DNA from: Bacilli bacterium
GTDB lineage: Bacteria > Bacillota_I > Bacilli_A > RF39 > UBA660
Direction: 5' to 3'
Length of the DNA: 45,109 bases
NCBI GenBank assembly: GCA_016283075.1
Contig: JAEEMF010000085.1
Location: 1 to 45,109 of the forward strand
Shown: piece by piece, positions 10,162 through 20,169 of the stretch
Layout of the letters: every line of letters starts with the position of its first letter
Position numbering within the stretch: position 1 is the first letter of the stretch
The notes under the pieces: generated by a model
Seen by the model: the letters and a program-made list of their open reading frames with translations, nothing else
Told to the model about the DNA's origin: nothing
Databases searched by the model: none
Position numbers and translations under genes: made by a program

Positions 10162-10238
<77 letters not shown>

Positions 10239-10303
10239 AGTTCTTGCTTGAACAAGTCCAATTATACTACTTTATTTTTATATAATCAAGTATTTTTTGA
10301 GTA

Positions 10304-10328
10304 AAAAAGTAGCATTTTTATGCTACTT
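10304..10328 (-). terminator. Terminator of the priA-ruvB-region operon
   Basis: AAAGTAGCATAAAAATGCTACTTTTTT on minus strand. Confidence 0.7.
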
Positions 10329-10983
10329 TATGATGTATTTCACTAGTTTTATTCTTTATTATAAATTTATCAACTAATTCTAAACTATTTTTTATGATAG
10401 ATTTATACTCATCATTATTCATATTACTTGCTACTCTATAGTCACATAAATCAAGTATATCTCTAAGTATATCTCTTCTTATATTCATATCATTAGTTTT
10501 ATTAGTTACTTCTTTAAGTAAACTATTATTACAAATAATAGGCATATATAAGTCATACTGATCTAATATAGAACTATCAAGTTCGCTAGAAGGAATGCTT
10601 GTAAATAAAGTTCCTACTAAGTATAACTCTTCATCTGATAAACTACCAGCAAGTACTGGATTTTTAGAAAATAATACTGCTATAGATAAAATAGTTTCTA
10701 TTTTTCTACCATTATCAAGATCTAAACTATCAATATGTAAGTATTCTTTAGTAAATCTTCTTTGAGATAATTCATCTAAAGTTGATAAGTTTTCCACATA
10801 TTCAAGTTTAGTAATATTCATTTCATATTCACGGTATACCTGATCTATTTTATCTTCTTCATATCCATCTTTATAAGCATTTTTTATATAAAATAAATCA
10901 TGTGCTTTTTGTTTATCAAGGACATCTTTAAAAGCATCATAGAAAGTCATACCCTTTTTTAGAGTATCATAGATTTTTTCCAT
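10318..10983 (-). CDS. Hypothetical protein
   Basis: 221-aa ORF closely downstream of ruvB. Confidence 0.6.
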   Translation of the reverse strand: MEKIYDTLKKGMTFYDAFKDVLDKQKAHDLFYIKNAYKDGYEEDKIDQVYREYEMNITKLEYVENLSTLDELSQRRFTKEYLHIDSLDLDNGRKIETILSIAVLFSKNPVLAGSLSDEELYLVGTLFTSIPSSELDSSILDQYDLYMPIICNNSLLKEVTNKTNDMNIRRDILRDILDLCDYRVASNMNNDEYKSIIKNSLELVDKFIIKNKTSEIHHKVA

Positions 10984-10992
10984 AAATACCTC

Positions 10993-11994
10993 CTAAAACA
11001 TTGATTCTTGTTTATTTATTTTTAAATGTTTATATGCTTTATCAGTAACTATTCTACCACGATTTGTTCTTTTTAAGAAACCATTTTGTAATAAATATGG
11101 TTCATATACATCTTCAATGGTTGTTTGTTCCTCTCCTATAGAAGATGCTATTGCTTCTATTCCTACTGGACCTCCATTAAACTTTTCAATAATAGCTTTA
11201 AGTAAGTTGTAATCTGTTTCATCAAGTCCTTCAGAATCTACTTTTAATTTATCTAAAGATACTTTAGTAATATCTTCATCTATAAATCCGCTTCCTTTTA
11301 CTAAAGCGAAATCTCTAACTCTTTTAAATAATCTGTTTGCTATACGAGGAGTACCTCTACTTCTTTTAGCAAGTTCTACTGCGGCTTTTTCATTTATTTC
11401 ACAGTCTAGTACTCTACTAGTTCTCTTAACTATACTAGTTAACTCTTCAGTTGTGTAATAGTTTAATTTAGCAATAATACCAAATCTATCACGAAGAGGA
11501 CCTGTTAAATCACCTGCTCTAGTAGTTGCTCCTACTAAAGTAAATGGTGGTAAATCTATTTTGATACTTCTACTTGAAGAATCTGAACCTACTACTATAT
11601 CAATAGAAAAATCTTCCATTGCAGAATAAAGCATTTCTTCAATAAAACGAGGAATACGATGTATTTCATCTATAAAAAGTACATCTCCTGGTTCTAATGT
11701 TGAAAGAATTGCTGCTAAGTCTCCTGCTTTTTCAATAGCTGGACCACTAGTAGTTCTAATATTACTACCTAGTTCGTTTGCAATAATATAAGCAAGTGTA
11801 GTTTTACCAAGTCCTGGAGGACCATAAAGTAAAACATGATCAAGTGGTTCATCACGAAGTTTTGCAGCTTCTATAAATATTCCAAGATTTTCTTTTACTT
11901 CGGACTGACCTACATACTCACTAAGTGTACTTGGTCTTATACCTAAATCTTGTAAATCTTCTGATAATTTTTCTTCTGTTATAATTCTAGGCAT
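10993..11994 (-). CDS. ruvB: Holliday junction branch migration helicase RuvB
   Basis: [12 protein letters not shown]..., [22 protein letters not shown]. Confidence 0.97.
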   Translation of the reverse strand: MPRIITEEKLSEDLQDLGIRPSTLSEYVGQSEVKENLGIFIEAAKLRDEPLDHVLLYGPPGLGKTTLAYIIANELGSNIRTTSGPAIEKAGDLAAILSTLEPGDVLFIDEIHRIPRFIEEMLYSAMEDFSIDIVVGSDSSSRSIKIDLPPFTLVGATTRAGDLTGPLRDRFGIIAKLNYYTTEELTSIVKRTSRVLDCEINEKAAVELAKRSRGTPRIANRLFKRVRDFALVKGSGFIDEDITKVSLDKLKVDSEGLDETDYNLLKAIIEKFNGGPVGIEAIASSIGEEQTTIEDVYEPYLLQNGFLKRTNRGRIVTDKAYKHLKINKQESMF

Positions 11995-12005
11995 AGATTA
12001 CCTCC

Positions 12006-12557
12006 TTATTTTAATAATAGTCTAAGAGCATCTTTAATTTGATCTTGCATCTCCTTAGTATTATCTATACTTGGAAGTACTTTTTTAATATCAGGGGCTT
12101 TATATCCAAGTTCTTTTAATACTTCAACTAGTTCATTATTTGTTTCTACTACTGCGCTAGTTGTAACACATAGTTTTCCTTTTAAATCAAGTATTATTTG
12201 TCTTGCTACTTTATCTCCTATTTTAGGAAATTTCTTTAAATATAAAATATTTTCTCTTTCAATAGCATCAGTAATACCACCAATATTATCTCCTGCTATC
12301 ATAGGAAGAGCCATCTTACATCCAAGACCCTTAACACTTATTAGTTTTAAAAATAATTCTTTTTCTTCTAATGTTTTAAATCCATATAAACTTTCTTCAT
12401 CTTCTTTTACAAGTTGATAAATATATACTTTATATTCTTTACCAATTTCAAATTTATATGGATTACCTGTATATATTAAGTACCCTACTTTATTTACCTC
12501 TAGTGTTATGTAATTACTTTCTATTTCTGTAACTGTACCAATTAAATATGAATACAT
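12006..12557 (-). CDS. ruvA: Holliday junction branch migration protein RuvA
   Basis: OB-fold N-terminus, HhH region 'KLISVKGLGCKMAL', adjacent to ruvB. Confidence 0.92.
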   Translation of the reverse strand: MYSYLIGTVTEIESNYITLEVNKVGYLIYTGNPYKFEIGKEYKVYIYQLVKEDEESLYGFKTLEEKELFLKLISVKGLGCKMALPMIAGDNIGGITDAIERENILYLKKFPKIGDKVARQIILDLKGKLCVTTSAVVETNNELVEVLKELGYKAPDIKKVLPSIDNTKEMQDQIKDALRLLLK

Positions 12558-12874
12558 TATTTTCTCTTTCTAAAGAAGGTTCTTATAGTGTATCCTAAGA
12601 ATACACACACAATAATTACATAAGCCCAAAAGCATAATTTATAAGGCAAACTTTTAACAGGTAAATATTTTTGAAATACTGAAGGAATACTACTAGGTAT
12701 ATAATTTAAGAATTTATATATTTGTAAATTAATACTTTTTACTATTCCTTCATTAATTACTTCAACTAATCTAAAAAATATATCTGCTATAGCAATAAAG
12801 TAAACACAGTTACTAAATCTTCTAAAGAATATTATTACCATAACAAGTAATGCTATTAATATAATTGCTTCCAT
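12557..12874 (-). CDS. Hypothetical membrane protein
   Basis: 105-aa ORF, hydrophobic, within the operon. Confidence 0.55.
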   Translation of the reverse strand: MEAIILIALLVMVIIFFRRFSNCVYFIAIADIFFRLVEVINEGIVKSINLQIYKFLNYIPSSIPSVFQKYLPVKSLPYKLCFWAYVIIVCVFLGYTIRTFFRKRK

Positions 12875-12885
12875 TTTTCCCTCTT

Positions 12886-13587
12886 CTATTCATAATAATA
12901 TGATATTTTAATAAGCGATTTTACTATTTTATTATCATACATACTTAAATATTCATTTAAATCTAGTTCAGCACTTATAACATGATTATCAAGTAACTTA
13001 AACTCTAAGTTTACTACTTTATCATCAATATTATCTAACTTAGTATTAGACACTTTATTTCCTTCAAATGTAGAAATAAAGTTTAATAGTGGTATTTCAT
13101 AACCAATTCTTGTTTCTCCAGATGTATATTTTTTTATATATGATGTATCATCACTACTAAATAATGATAAACTTACTAAGTATTTAGGTTTTAATAACCA
13201 AAAATCTAAATCAAACTTAGGTATAGCACTTGTATCATCAAGTAAGTTAACAAGTTTATTATCTACTATTTCATATGTAGTATCTTCTATTTTAAGAAGT
13301 TCTTTATTTACTATTGTATAAGTATATTCTTTTCCATCTATTATATAAGTTGCTTTATAACTTTCGGCATTCTTAAAGTTTTCAAGTATTTCACTATTAG
13401 AAAGAGTTTTACTAGTATTATTATTATTAGTAATATCTTTAATATTTTCATTTTCACTTAAACCTTTTCTACCAATCATTACTGCAACAATAATAATAAT
13501 TAGATAAATAGCAAGTTTAACAAGTGATTGATATTTAGGATTATTCCATATTTCTTTTAACTTATCTTCTAATTTGTCAAATTCCAT
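12886..13587 (-). CDS. Hypothetical membrane-anchored protein
   Basis: 233-aa ORF, one N-terminal TM. Confidence 0.55.
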   Translation of the reverse strand: MEFDKLEDKLKEIWNNPKYQSLVKLAIYLIIIIVAVMIGRKGLSENENIKDITNNNNTSKTLSNSEILENFKNAESYKATYIIDGKEYTYTIVNKELLKIEDTTYEIVDNKLVNLLDDTSAIPKFDLDFWLLKPKYLVSLSLFSSDDTSYIKKYTSGETRIGYEIPLLNFISTFEGNKVSNTKLDNIDDKVVNLEFKLLDNHVISAELDLNEYLSMYDNKIVKSLIKISYYYE

Positions 13588-13591
13588 ATTA

Positions 13592-14584
13592 TTACCTCAA
13601 CATCTTTCCAACTAAATCTTTATTTCCATTAACGAAGTCTCTTCCTGACATTCTCTTTTTACCTTCAGGTTGTACTTCGGTAAGTATTATTTCTCCGTTA
13701 GAAGTTTTTACCCCAAATCCATCTGGATAAATATTAGTTATTTGTCCATCAAACAGATTTGGATATGTAGTTAAACTTTCTCTAGATTTCCATACTTTTA
13801 AGATTTTTCCATCTATAGTAGTGTATGCTCCTGGCCAAGAATATAATCCTCTAACTTTATTATATATTTCTCTAGTTGTACGAGAAAAATCTATTAATTC
13901 ATCTTCCCTTTTAATGTTATAACCAAATGTTACTTGTGATTCATCTTGAGGTGTTCTAGTATTAGTTCCATCTATAATACTTGGAAGAGTTTCTAGAAGT
14001 AAATCTCTTCCTAAAATAGATAATTTATCATGAAGAGATTCAGCTGTATCTTCATAATCAATATCTATTTCTCTTTGAGTTATGATATCTCCAGCATCCA
14101 TTTTACTAGACATATACATAATTGTTATTCCAGTCTTAGAGTGTCCCTCTAAAATACATCTATGAATAGGTGCTCCACCTCTTAATTTAGGAAGAAGTGA
14201 TGCATGTACATTTATACATCCTAGTCTTGGTGCATTAAGTAATTCATCAGGAATTATTTGACCATATGCACATGTAATAATTAAGTCTGGTTCAAACTCT
14301 AGTATACTTTGATAATCAGTTCTTATTTTTTCAGGTTGTAATGTAAGTATAGTATGATTATTTGCTACTTCTTTAACAGGAGTAGGTCTTACTTCACCAT
14401 TTCTACCTACTGGTCTATCTGGTTGACTTACTACAACTCTAACTTTATATTTAGTTAGTAATCCTTCTAGTACAGTTGCACTAAAATCAGGAGTACCCAT
14501 ATATACTATTGTAAGTTCTTTCTTAACATTAACATTATCTAGATTTATATCTTCATCTTCTAAATATACTTCTTCTAAATCCAT
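13592..14584 (-). CDS. fmt: Methionyl-tRNA formyltransferase
   Basis: TIVYMGTPDFSATVL, INVHASLLPKLRGGAPIHR; N-terminal acidic extension. Confidence 0.94.
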   Translation of the reverse strand: MDLEEVYLEDEDINLDNVNVKKELTIVYMGTPDFSATVLEGLLTKYKVRVVVSQPDRPVGRNGEVRPTPVKEVANNHTILTLQPEKIRTDYQSILEFEPDLIITCAYGQIIPDELLNAPRLGCINVHASLLPKLRGGAPIHRCILEGHSKTGITIMYMSSKMDAGDIITQREIDIDYEDTAESLHDKLSILGRDLLLETLPSIIDGTNTRTPQDESQVTFGYNIKREDELIDFSRTTREIYNKVRGLYSWPGAYTTIDGKILKVWKSRESLTTYPNLFDGQITNIYPDGFGVKTSNGEIILTEVQPEGKKRMSGRDFVNGNKDLVGKMLR

Positions 14585-14616
14585 AATTATCACCTATTTA
14601 ATTTTATCATATTTTT

Positions 14617-16782
14617 CTACATTCTTAAAGGATTTATATCAATTTGAAAAGTTAATTTACTATCACTTTTATAGTGATTTACTAAATAATCTATTTCTTT
14701 ATAAATATCTTTAATTGTCTTATATTTTATAATAATTTGCATATTATAAACATTATTTAATTTAGGAATACTTGCTAGTGCGGGACCTAGTACTACATTA
14801 CTAGGAAGTTTACTTTGTAAGAAATGCGCTATCTTCTTTCCTTCACTATCTAAGTAGTTAAAATTCTTAGAACTAATCTTAACAAAACATAGATTACAAA
14901 ATGGAGGATACTTAAGTATTTTTCTTACCTTTAGTTCTTCTTCATAGAACTTATTGTAATCATGTTTAGCAGCAAGTGTAATACTATAGTGATCTATATT
15001 AAATCCCTGTATAATAACTTCTCCTGGTTTAGATGCTCTACCAGCTCTTCCTGCTACCTGATTAAGTAGCTGGAACGTTCTTTCGCTATTTCTAAAATCA
15101 GGAATATTTAAAGACGCATCACCATTTATTACACCAACTAGTGTTACATTAGCAAAATCAAGTCCTTTAGAAATCATTTGAGTTCCTATTAACATGTCAT
15201 ACTTATAATCAGCAAAATCATTTATAATTTTTTCATGACTACCTTTAGTACTTGTAGTATCTACATCCATACGGACTGTTCTTATTCCTTCAAAAGTATT
15301 TCTTATTTCTTGTTCTAGTTTTTCTGTTCCCATTCCAAAAGAATCTATATTCTTACTTTTACAATTAGGACAAGTATCTAACTTACTAAACTCAATATCA
15401 CAGTAATGACATTTCATTTTATCAATGCCTTTATGATAAGTAAGTGGAATATCACAGTTAGGACACTTATAAGTAAATACACAGTCATGACAAGTAATTA
15501 CTGTTGAATATCCTCTTCTATTTAAAAGTAAAATTATTTGTTCTTTTTTATTTAATCTATCCTCTATACATTTATATAATACGCTACTAAGTACCCTATT
15601 TCCTTTTTTAAATTCATCTCTCATGTTAATTATTTCAACTTTTGGTAAATTTTTATTAACTCTTTCACTTAAAACAAGTAATTTATAAATACCAGCTTTA
15701 GCACGAGAATAACTTTCTATAGAAGGAGTAGCAGATCCTAGTACTAATGGACAGTTATGTCTTTTAGCTCTCCATATTGCTATATCAATAGCATTATATC
15801 TAGGAAGATTTTCTTGCTTATATGTAGTAGAATGCTCTTCATCTATAATAATTACTCCTAGATTATCAAATGGAGCAAATATAGCACTTCTTGCCCCTAT
15901 AGCAATAGATACTTCTTTTCTTTCAATTTTTCTCCATTCATCATATTTTTCACCATTTGACAAACGACTATGAAGTATTGCTATATCTTTACCAAATCTA
16001 TTTTTAAAAACTCTTACCATTTGAGGAGTTAAACTTATTTCTGGAACAAGTACTATAGCTTCTTTTTTAAGTTTTAAGACTTCTTCTATAATATGCATAT
16101 ATACTTCAGTTTTACCTGATCCAGTAACACCATGAAGTAAGTATGATACATAATTATTTAAATTTCTTTTAACTTCATTAAAAGCATAACTTTGTTCTTC
16201 ATTTAGTTTTATCTTACACTCTTCTTTAGAAGAATCTTCATCTATTCTATATATTTCTTTTTTAATTTCTTTTAATACATTATGTTTTATTAAAGTATTT
16301 ACTGAACTAATAGAAATACTAGTAGCATCTTTTTTTAGTATTTCATCTTTTTCATCAAATAATTCTAATATCTTTTTAGAACTATCATTTTTACCTACAT
16401 AATTTCTATCTATAATAGTTAAATAAGTTTCATATTTAGCATTTACCACTAAACCATTTTTAGCTTTTAAAGCACTAGGTAGCATTGTTTGATAAGCACA
16501 TATTAAATTAGTAAAAGTATTCTTACTAATAAATTTACCAAGTTCTAACATTTCTTCATTTATAACTGGTTCTTTATCTATAACATCAATTATATCTTTA
16601 AGTTCATAATCACTTTTAAAGTCTCCGACTTCTAAAACAAATCCTTCTAGAGTTTGTCTTCCAAAAGGAACTTTTACTCTTATACCTACTTTAACATCAT
16701 TTATTATATTAGAAGGTATACTATAGTAAAATGTTTTATCTATATTTTGTGCTTTAATTTCAACTAAAACTTTTGCTAGCAT
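14617..16782 (-). CDS. priA: Primosomal protein N' (PriA helicase)
   Basis: LLHGVTGSGKTEVYM, DEEH, Cys4 zinc-binding clusters; start chosen at MLAKVLV. Confidence 0.95.
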   Translation of the reverse strand: MLAKVLVEIKAQNIDKTFYYSIPSNIINDVKVGIRVKVPFGRQTLEGFVLEVGDFKSDYELKDIIDVIDKEPVINEEMLELGKFISKNTFTNLICAYQTMLPSALKAKNGLVVNAKYETYLTIIDRNYVGKNDSSKKILELFDEKDEILKKDATSISISSVNTLIKHNVLKEIKKEIYRIDEDSSKEECKIKLNEEQSYAFNEVKRNLNNYVSYLLHGVTGSGKTEVYMHIIEEVLKLKKEAIVLVPEISLTPQMVRVFKNRFGKDIAILHSRLSNGEKYDEWRKIERKEVSIAIGARSAIFAPFDNLGVIIIDEEHSTTYKQENLPRYNAIDIAIWRAKRHNCPLVLGSATPSIESYSRAKAGIYKLLVLSERVNKNLPKVEIINMRDEFKKGNRVLSSVLYKCIEDRLNKKEQIILLLNRRGYSTVITCHDCVFTYKCPNCDIPLTYHKGIDKMKCHYCDIEFSKLDTCPNCKSKNIDSFGMGTEKLEQEIRNTFEGIRTVRMDVDTTSTKGSHEKIINDFADYKYDMLIGTQMISKGLDFANVTLVGVINGDASLNIPDFRNSERTFQLLNQVAGRAGRASKPGEVIIQGFNIDHYSITLAAKHDYNKFYEEELKVRKILKYPPFCNLCFVKISSKNFNYLDSEGKKIAHFLQSKLPSNVVLGPALASIPKLNNVYNMQIIIKYKTIKDIYKEIDYLVNHYKSDSKLTFQIDINPLRM

Positions 16783-16808
16783 GAAACCACCTACCATCAT
16801 TAATATTT

Positions 16809-16837
16809 AGTTTATCACAAACATTTGTTCTTGTAAA
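16809..16837 (-). promoter_or_regulatory. Predicted promoter of priA-ruvAB operon with SOS-like box in spacer
   Basis: TTTACA (16837-16832), 17-bp spacer containing AGAACAAATGTTTG, TAAACT (16814-16809). Confidence 0.5.
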
Positions 16838-16856
16838 TAAACTACTAGTATTTTAC

Positions 16857-16885
16857 TTGTTTTTATAAATCTTAAAAGGTATAAT
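16857..16885 (+). promoter_or_regulatory. Predicted promoter of the VanY-like gene
   Basis: TTGTTT, 17-bp spacer, TATAAT. Confidence 0.55.
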
Positions 16886-16903
16886 TATATTAGGTGATAG
16901 TAG

Positions 16904-18166
16904 ATGAAAAAGAAGAAAAAAGATGAAATAGAAATAACTAATTATATAGATGATTTTGACTATGACGACGATGAAAAAGAAGAAAAAGAAGATGCTACAC
17001 TTGAAATAGAAGAAGAAAAAGAAGACGAAATAGAAGAAGAAAATATCGAGAAAAGTATTAGCGAAGATGAAGATAGTGATATCGATCTTGAAGATACTAA
17101 AGAATTTGTTCTTCCAGAAGAAGATGAATATGATGACCCTTTTTCTGATACCGGAGTAGTAAGTTTTGAACCAGAAGATAATATTCCACCTAAGAAAGAA
17201 GAACCTAAAAAAGAAAAAATTAAAAAACCTCGTAAAAGATATAGACTTAAAAAAAGTGCATATATCTTACTAGGAATACTAGTTCTTATAATATTAGTTA
17301 CTACCCTATCTATTAAAGCTTATATAAAACATAAAAACTGGATTAATAGTAATGAATATAAATTACTAGAAAAAGGTTATACCGATAGTGAAGTTAAAGA
17401 AATACTTTCTAGTGAAGACTTAACAAAAATGATGTTAGAAAGAGAATATAATAAAGAAATATTAACATTTATAAAAGAAAAATATTATTTAAATAAAAAC
17501 TTAGATAAATATTTAACATATTATGAAAAGAATCAAAGTAAAACACCTAGTGAAATAGTTACAACTATAAATACTGGTACAGATAAAGACTGGTATTATA
17601 AAACAGTAGAAGCTGATACTACTAAAGGTAATTTAATACTTGTAAATAAATACTTCTATTTAAATGAAGACTTTGTACCAGAAGATTTAACAGCAATTGG
17701 TGTAAAATATGCATATGCTGATAAAAAAGTTACTCCAGAAACAAAAGAAGCTTATGAAAAGTTAGCATCTACTGCTTTAGGAAGTGGTTATAAATTTGTT
17801 GCTGATCAAGGATACCGTTCATATGCTGCCCAAGCAAAAACATATAATAATATTAAGAGTTCTAAAGGACTTGCCGCTGCTGATAAGCAAGCATCAAGAG
17901 CTGGACACTCTGATTATCAAACAGGTCTATCATTAAATGTTAGAATTAACTCAGAAGAAGATAAAGAGAATGCAGTTCAGTGGCTTAGTGAAAATGCTCA
18001 TACTTTTGGATTTATAATTAGATTCCCAAAAGATAAAGAAAACATTACTGGTTTTTCAGCAGATTCAACACACCTTAGATATGTTGGTATAGAAGCTGCA
18101 ACTACTATCTATAATGAAAACTTAACTCTTGAAGAATACTACGCATATTATGTAGATGGAAAATAA
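16904..18166 (+). CDS. VanY/M15-like D,D-carboxypeptidase-family protein, probably catalytically degenerate; acidic cytoplasmic N-terminus, one TM
   Basis: 'YRSYAAQAKTYN...AGHSDYQTGLSLNV...STHLRYVG' aligns to the VanY pattern but lacks canonical zinc ligands. Confidence 0.75.
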   Translation: MKKKKKDEIEITNYIDDFDYDDDEKEEKEDATLEIEEEKEDEIEEENIEKSISEDEDSDIDLEDTKEFVLPEEDEYDDPFSDTGVVSFEPEDNIPPKKEEPKKEKIKKPRKRYRLKKSAYILLGILVLIILVTTLSIKAYIKHKNWINSNEYKLLEKGYTDSEVKEILSSEDLTKMMLEREYNKEILTFIKEKYYLNKNLDKYLTYYEKNQSKTPSEIVTTINTGTDKDWYYKTVEADTTKGNLILVNKYFYLNEDFVPEDLTAIGVKYAYADKKVTPETKEAYEKLASTALGSGYKFVADQGYRSYAAQAKTYNNIKSSKGLAAADKQASRAGHSDYQTGLSLNVRINSEEDKENAVQWLSENAHTFGFIIRFPKDKENITGFSADSTHLRYVGIEAATTIYNENLTLEEYYAYYVDGK

Positions 18167-18506
18167 AAGAAAACCAAGACAAATGATTAAAGCCCCTATT
18201 ATCTTTATAGTAATATTAGTAATTTTTATAGTACTAGGATACTTACTTCAAGATAATAGATATCTTAAAATCATTAATAATAATAAATTAAAAAATAAAG
18301 GCTATTCTAATGAAGAAATAATTCTTATAAATAATTATCCTAATTCATTAGAATATGCCTTAAATAATGAGTATAATAAAGATTTAATTACTATTATAAA
18401 AGATGGTAATTATATTGATAGTAATATATACTTATACATAGATTATATAAATACTAATAAGGGCGTAGGTATAAGTACATCAATAGAAATTGTAAACGAA
18501 AAATAG
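18156..18506 (+). CDS. Truncated paralogue of the upstream protein (TM + helical linker, no VanY domain)
   Basis: 'LKNKGYSNEEI...NEYNKDLITIIKDGNYIDSNIYLYIDYINTNK' resembles 'LEKGYTDSEV...REYNKEILTFIKEKYYLNKNLDKYLTYYEKNQ' upstream; 11-nt overlap. Confidence 0.65.
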   Translation: MENKRKPRQMIKAPIIFIVILVIFIVLGYLLQDNRYLKIINNNKLKNKGYSNEEIILINNYPNSLEYALNNEYNKDLITIIKDGNYIDSNIYLYIDYINTNKGVGISTSIEIVNEK

Positions 18507-18529
18507 GTATTATTAATACCTATTTTTCT
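18503..18529 (+). terminator. Terminator after the VanY-like pair
   Basis: AATAGGTATTATTAATACCTATTTTTC. Confidence 0.7.
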
Positions 18530-19387
18530 TTATTGTAATTTTTCTAATACACCATGTTCTAGATCGTCAATGCTATATAAAGTATCTAATACATTAAATG
18601 TTTCTTCAAGATTTCTTCTGGCATTATTCCATCCGATTCCGTCAGTGAACCATATAAATGTAACACCGTCTACTCTATTTGCTTCTTCGGCAAGCATTTT
18701 ATAACTCCTAGCAGTTTCATTCAATTTAGAACCATTTGATGCGTAGAAGTTTGTTTCAATTACATATATTTGATTATCTGTTTTTATAACAAAATCAAAT
18801 CTTTTTGTTGAAGTATTATCGCCAGACATTGCTGATAAATCAACATTCCATTTTTCTTCAATATCAGTTAAATACATTTCTTTAAAGTAATTAACATCTT
18901 TTTCATATCCAGCAGAAACAATAAAGTCCTCTACTAAATTTTCCATTAAATGTCCACCGCGATTTTTTCTACCATTTGAATCTAATCCTACTTCAACACC
19001 TAGTAAATAATCATATAAATTATTAATAATATGATGCTGCAACAATTCAAATAATCCAGTATTTCTCATAAATACAACATAATCTTCTATATCATATGTT
19101 AATCTATCAAAATTAAATAAGAACTCACCATCTTGATTCTTAACAAATATTTCATTTGATCTAACAGCAAGAAGTAAAGGAATTACTTCAAGAGTATCTG
19201 GATACTTTGCAACAATCCTTTTAAATTCTTCTTCAATGTTTTGAATACCAATTAAAGAATTTAAAATGTTAATTTCAACTCTATATTTATTAGCTTTTTC
19301 ATATATCTTTTCAAAATCAACATAATAATCATAAGTTGAAATACTTGATTTAAATTTACTTAACCATTCATCAAAATTTCTTTTCAT
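18530..19387 (-). CDS. Type II restriction endonuclease, DpnII/MboI family (GATC)
   Basis: Similarity to recalled DpnII family 'RGGHLMENLVEDFI...DFVIKTDNQIYVIETNFY'; downstream of two DNA methyltransferases. Confidence 0.88.
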   Translation of the reverse strand: MKRNFDEWLSKFKSSISTYDYYVDFEKIYEKANKYRVEINILNSLIGIQNIEEEFKRIVAKYPDTLEVIPLLLAVRSNEIFVKNQDGEFLFNFDRLTYDIEDYVVFMRNTGLFELLQHHIINNLYDYLLGVEVGLDSNGRKNRGGHLMENLVEDFIVSAGYEKDVNYFKEMYLTDIEEKWNVDLSAMSGDNTSTKRFDFVIKTDNQIYVIETNFYASNGSKLNETARSYKMLAEEANRVDGVTFIWFTDGIGWNNARRNLEETFNVLDTLYSIDDLEHGVLEKLQ

Positions 19388-20142
19388 TTTTGTTCCTTTC
19401 TTCGAATTGTAATATCTAGATATTTTTTTTCTAATTCGATACCAATGTATTTTCTATTAAGCTTATTCGCTACAATCCCAGTTGTACCACTACCATTAAA
19501 AGGATCAAGTATTAAGTCTCCTTCATTGGTAGATGCAAGAATAAGTTTTTCAAGAATAACACTTGGTTTTTGTGTAGGGTGTTTACCATATTTTTTTTCG
19601 CTAGGTTTTGTTAGTGATGATTCCCATACATCCTTGGCTTGTTTTCCACCATTTTGAGTTTTCATTAAATCATAGTTAAATGTATGTCTAGCATACTTAA
19701 TATCTTTTTTTGCCCATAGGATTGTTTCTGTTGAGTGAACAAAATATCTGCAGCTTATATTAGGAGGAGGATTTAATTTTTTCCAAGTAATATTATTAAT
19801 TATCTTGAATCCTTCTTGTTCAAGAGCCATACCTATTGAATAAATATTATGTAATGTACCACTAATCCAAATAGTTCCATTATCTTTTAATACCTTATAA
19901 CAAAGTCTAATCCATTTACGATTAAACTTATGTTTTTCTTCAATAGATATTTTTTTATCCCAATCTCCTTTATTAACTGATACCATTTTACCGCCACTAC
20001 ATGATATTCCATCACCAGATAAAAAATATGGTGGGTCTGCAAATATCATATCAACACTCTTGGGTTCAATCTTTTTTAATTCTTTAAAAGAATCACCATG
20101 AATCAACTTAAAGTCATCACTACCATAATAAAATGTTCCCAT
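19384..20142 (-). CDS. DNA adenine methyltransferase, DpnA-like (beta-class, DPPYFLS)
   Basis: FADPPYFLSGDG...GDWDK; C-terminal DPFNGSGTTG; 4-nt overlap with endonuclease gene. Confidence 0.9.
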   Translation of the reverse strand: MGTFYYGSDDFKLIHGDSFKELKKIEPKSVDMIFADPPYFLSGDGISCSGGKMVSVNKGDWDKKISIEEKHKFNRKWIRLCYKVLKDNGTIWISGTLHNIYSIGMALEQEGFKIINNITWKKLNPPPNISCRYFVHSTETILWAKKDIKYARHTFNYDLMKTQNGGKQAKDVWESSLTKPSEKKYGKHPTQKPSVILEKLILASTNEGDLILDPFNGSGTTGIVANKLNRKYIGIELEKKYLDITIRRKEQK

Positions 20143-20169
20143 TAATAACCCCCTACATTAATATATATA

